Assembly (NCBI RefSeq): GCF_003437535.1
Contig: NZ_QSQT01000029.1
Location: 1-41,142 of the forward strand
Reading direction: 5' to 3'
DNA from: Phocaeicola plebeius
GTDB taxonomy: Bacteria > Bacteroidota > Bacteroidia > Bacteroidales > Bacteroidaceae
DNA length: 41,142 nucleotides
Shown: in pieces, positions 40,499-41,142 of the stretch
Layout: every line of letters begins with the position of its first letter
Numbering within the stretch: the first letter of the stretch is position 1
Notes under the pieces: model-generated
The model's input: the letters and a program-made list of their open reading frames with translations, nothing else
What the model was told of the DNA's origin: nothing
Databases searched by the model: none
Program-made: the position numbers and the translations under genes

Positions 40499-41142
40499 TT
40501 ATACTGTCTGATGATTGATGCAGATACCCTTCAGGTACCATTCATACAAGCGGTGAATACCTTCGTCTATTTCTACTTTATGGTGCCATCCCAGGCTGTG
40601 CAGTTTGCTTACGTCCGTCAGCTTGCGCAGTGTGCCGTCCGGTTTCGATGCATCCCAGCGCAGTTCACCCTTGAAGCCGATTTCCTTCATGATTTTCTCT
40701 GCCACTTCGCGGATAGACACTTCCTTGCCCGTACCCACGTTGATGTGACAGTTACGGATTTCAGTAATACCGTCCGCATTTTTCTTTGACGCATCATACG
40801 TCTGCTTGAAATCCACGTTCAGCAACACATGTACGCTGGCATCCGCCATTTCTTCACTCCACAAAAACTCACGCATCGGCTTTCCCGTACCCCAAAGCGT
40901 AACCGCTTTCGGTGTGATGCCGAACTTCGCCAGCTTTTCCAGAATCTCCTCGTCCGTATTACTTCCGTTTACACCTTCCACCGGGCGCAGGTTGATGTCC
41001 TTACGCACCGCATCCCAGTCGCCCTCGTTCAGGCATTTCGCCAGGTGAATCTTGCGGATCATGGCCGGCAGTACGTGACTGTTTTCCAAGTGGAAGTTAT
41101 CATTCGGACCGTACAGGTTGGTTGGCATTACGGCGATGTAAT
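40499..41142 (-). CDS. fcl: GDP-L-fucose synthase, N-terminal part outside window
   Basis: The frame is open to the right edge (YIAVMPTNLYGPNDNFHLENSHVLPAMI...) and ends at TAA 40499-40501, giving at least 213 C-terminal residues. TNLYGPNDNF is the conserved region after the SDR active site of GDP-4-keto-6-deoxymannose epimerase-reductases. GTGKPMREFLWSEEMADA and NVGTGKEVSIREVA follow. The stretch NLRPVEGVNGSNTDEEILEKL is the insert seen in the long Bacteroides form. The enzyme makes GDP-L-fucose for surface glycans. gmd would be expected upstream, outside the window. Confidence 0.93.
   Translation of the reverse strand, partial: YIAVMPTNLYGPNDNFHLENSHVLPAMIRKIHLAKCLNEGDWDAVRKDINLRPVEGVNGSNTDEEILEKLAKFGITPKAVTLWGTGKPMREFLWSEEMADASVHVLLNVDFKQTYDASKKNADGITEIRNCHINVGTGKEVSIREVAEKIMKEIGFKGELRWDASKPDGTLRKLTDVSKLHSLGWHHKVEIDEGIHRLYEWYLKGICINHQTV

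Overview
The window looks like a chromosomal segment of a gut Bacteroidales, most likely Bacteroidaceae (Bacteroides/Phocaeicola). The gene families point there: fimbrillin/FimB-Mfa2 lipoproteins, a DUF3078 porin-like protein, an HU-CCDC81/SPOR protein, a UpxY antiterminator, the long form of GDP-fucose synthase and a group B [FeFe] hydrogenase. So does the promoter grammar: the Bacteroidetes -7 box TAnnTTTG recurs at sensible distances from starts, twice with a TTTG -33 box 19-20 nt away (tRNA-Pro and pyrG). All assignments come from reading the sequence; no database search was run.

Left part (1-12 kb). An AT-rich patch holds the 3' part of a LEM-3-like GIY-YIG nuclease gene and a second GIY-YIG-like gene, followed by an exported GH28 pectinase-type enzyme. 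A His-rich COG0523 metallochaperone gene is divergent from ric/scdA (Fe-S cluster repair), with a Crp/Fnr-type dyad in front of ric. A minus-strand cluster then encodes a group B [FeFe] hydrogenase and all three maturases (order hydA-hydE-hydG-hydF), preceded by an FHA/zinc-ribbon protein and the HU-CCDC81/SPOR protein.

Middle (12-25.7 kb). An apparently acquired higBA toxin-antitoxin pair abuts a sensor-kinase gene cut off after about 73 codons. Next is a GC-rich four-gene fimbrial operon: a DUF3575/OmpA-like protein, a FimB/Mfa2-like anchor, a fimbrillin and a GLUG-repeat fimbrillin. Housekeeping genes engB and recR follow, then a small membrane protein and a GNAT acetyltransferase. The most striking non-coding element is at 22096-22221: twelve half-sites alternating AAACG and CGTTT with strict 6-nt spacers, so one half-site every 11 bp. 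It precedes two identical tRNA-Pro(TGG) genes. An S9 peptidase and a K+ channel close this part.

Right part (25.7-41.1 kb). Mostly core functions: pyrG-yidC, a DUF3078 protein with a TRIC channel, mtgA, an OmpA lipoprotein, glyA, an outer-membrane barrel, a flavin reductase, pyrBI and the bifunctional PBP1A gene. The window ends inside fcl (GDP-L-fucose synthase), followed by a upxY-type antiterminator gene containing a perfect 26-bp palindrome. A short second copy of the AAACG/CGTTT grammar lies between pyrG and the DUF3078 gene.
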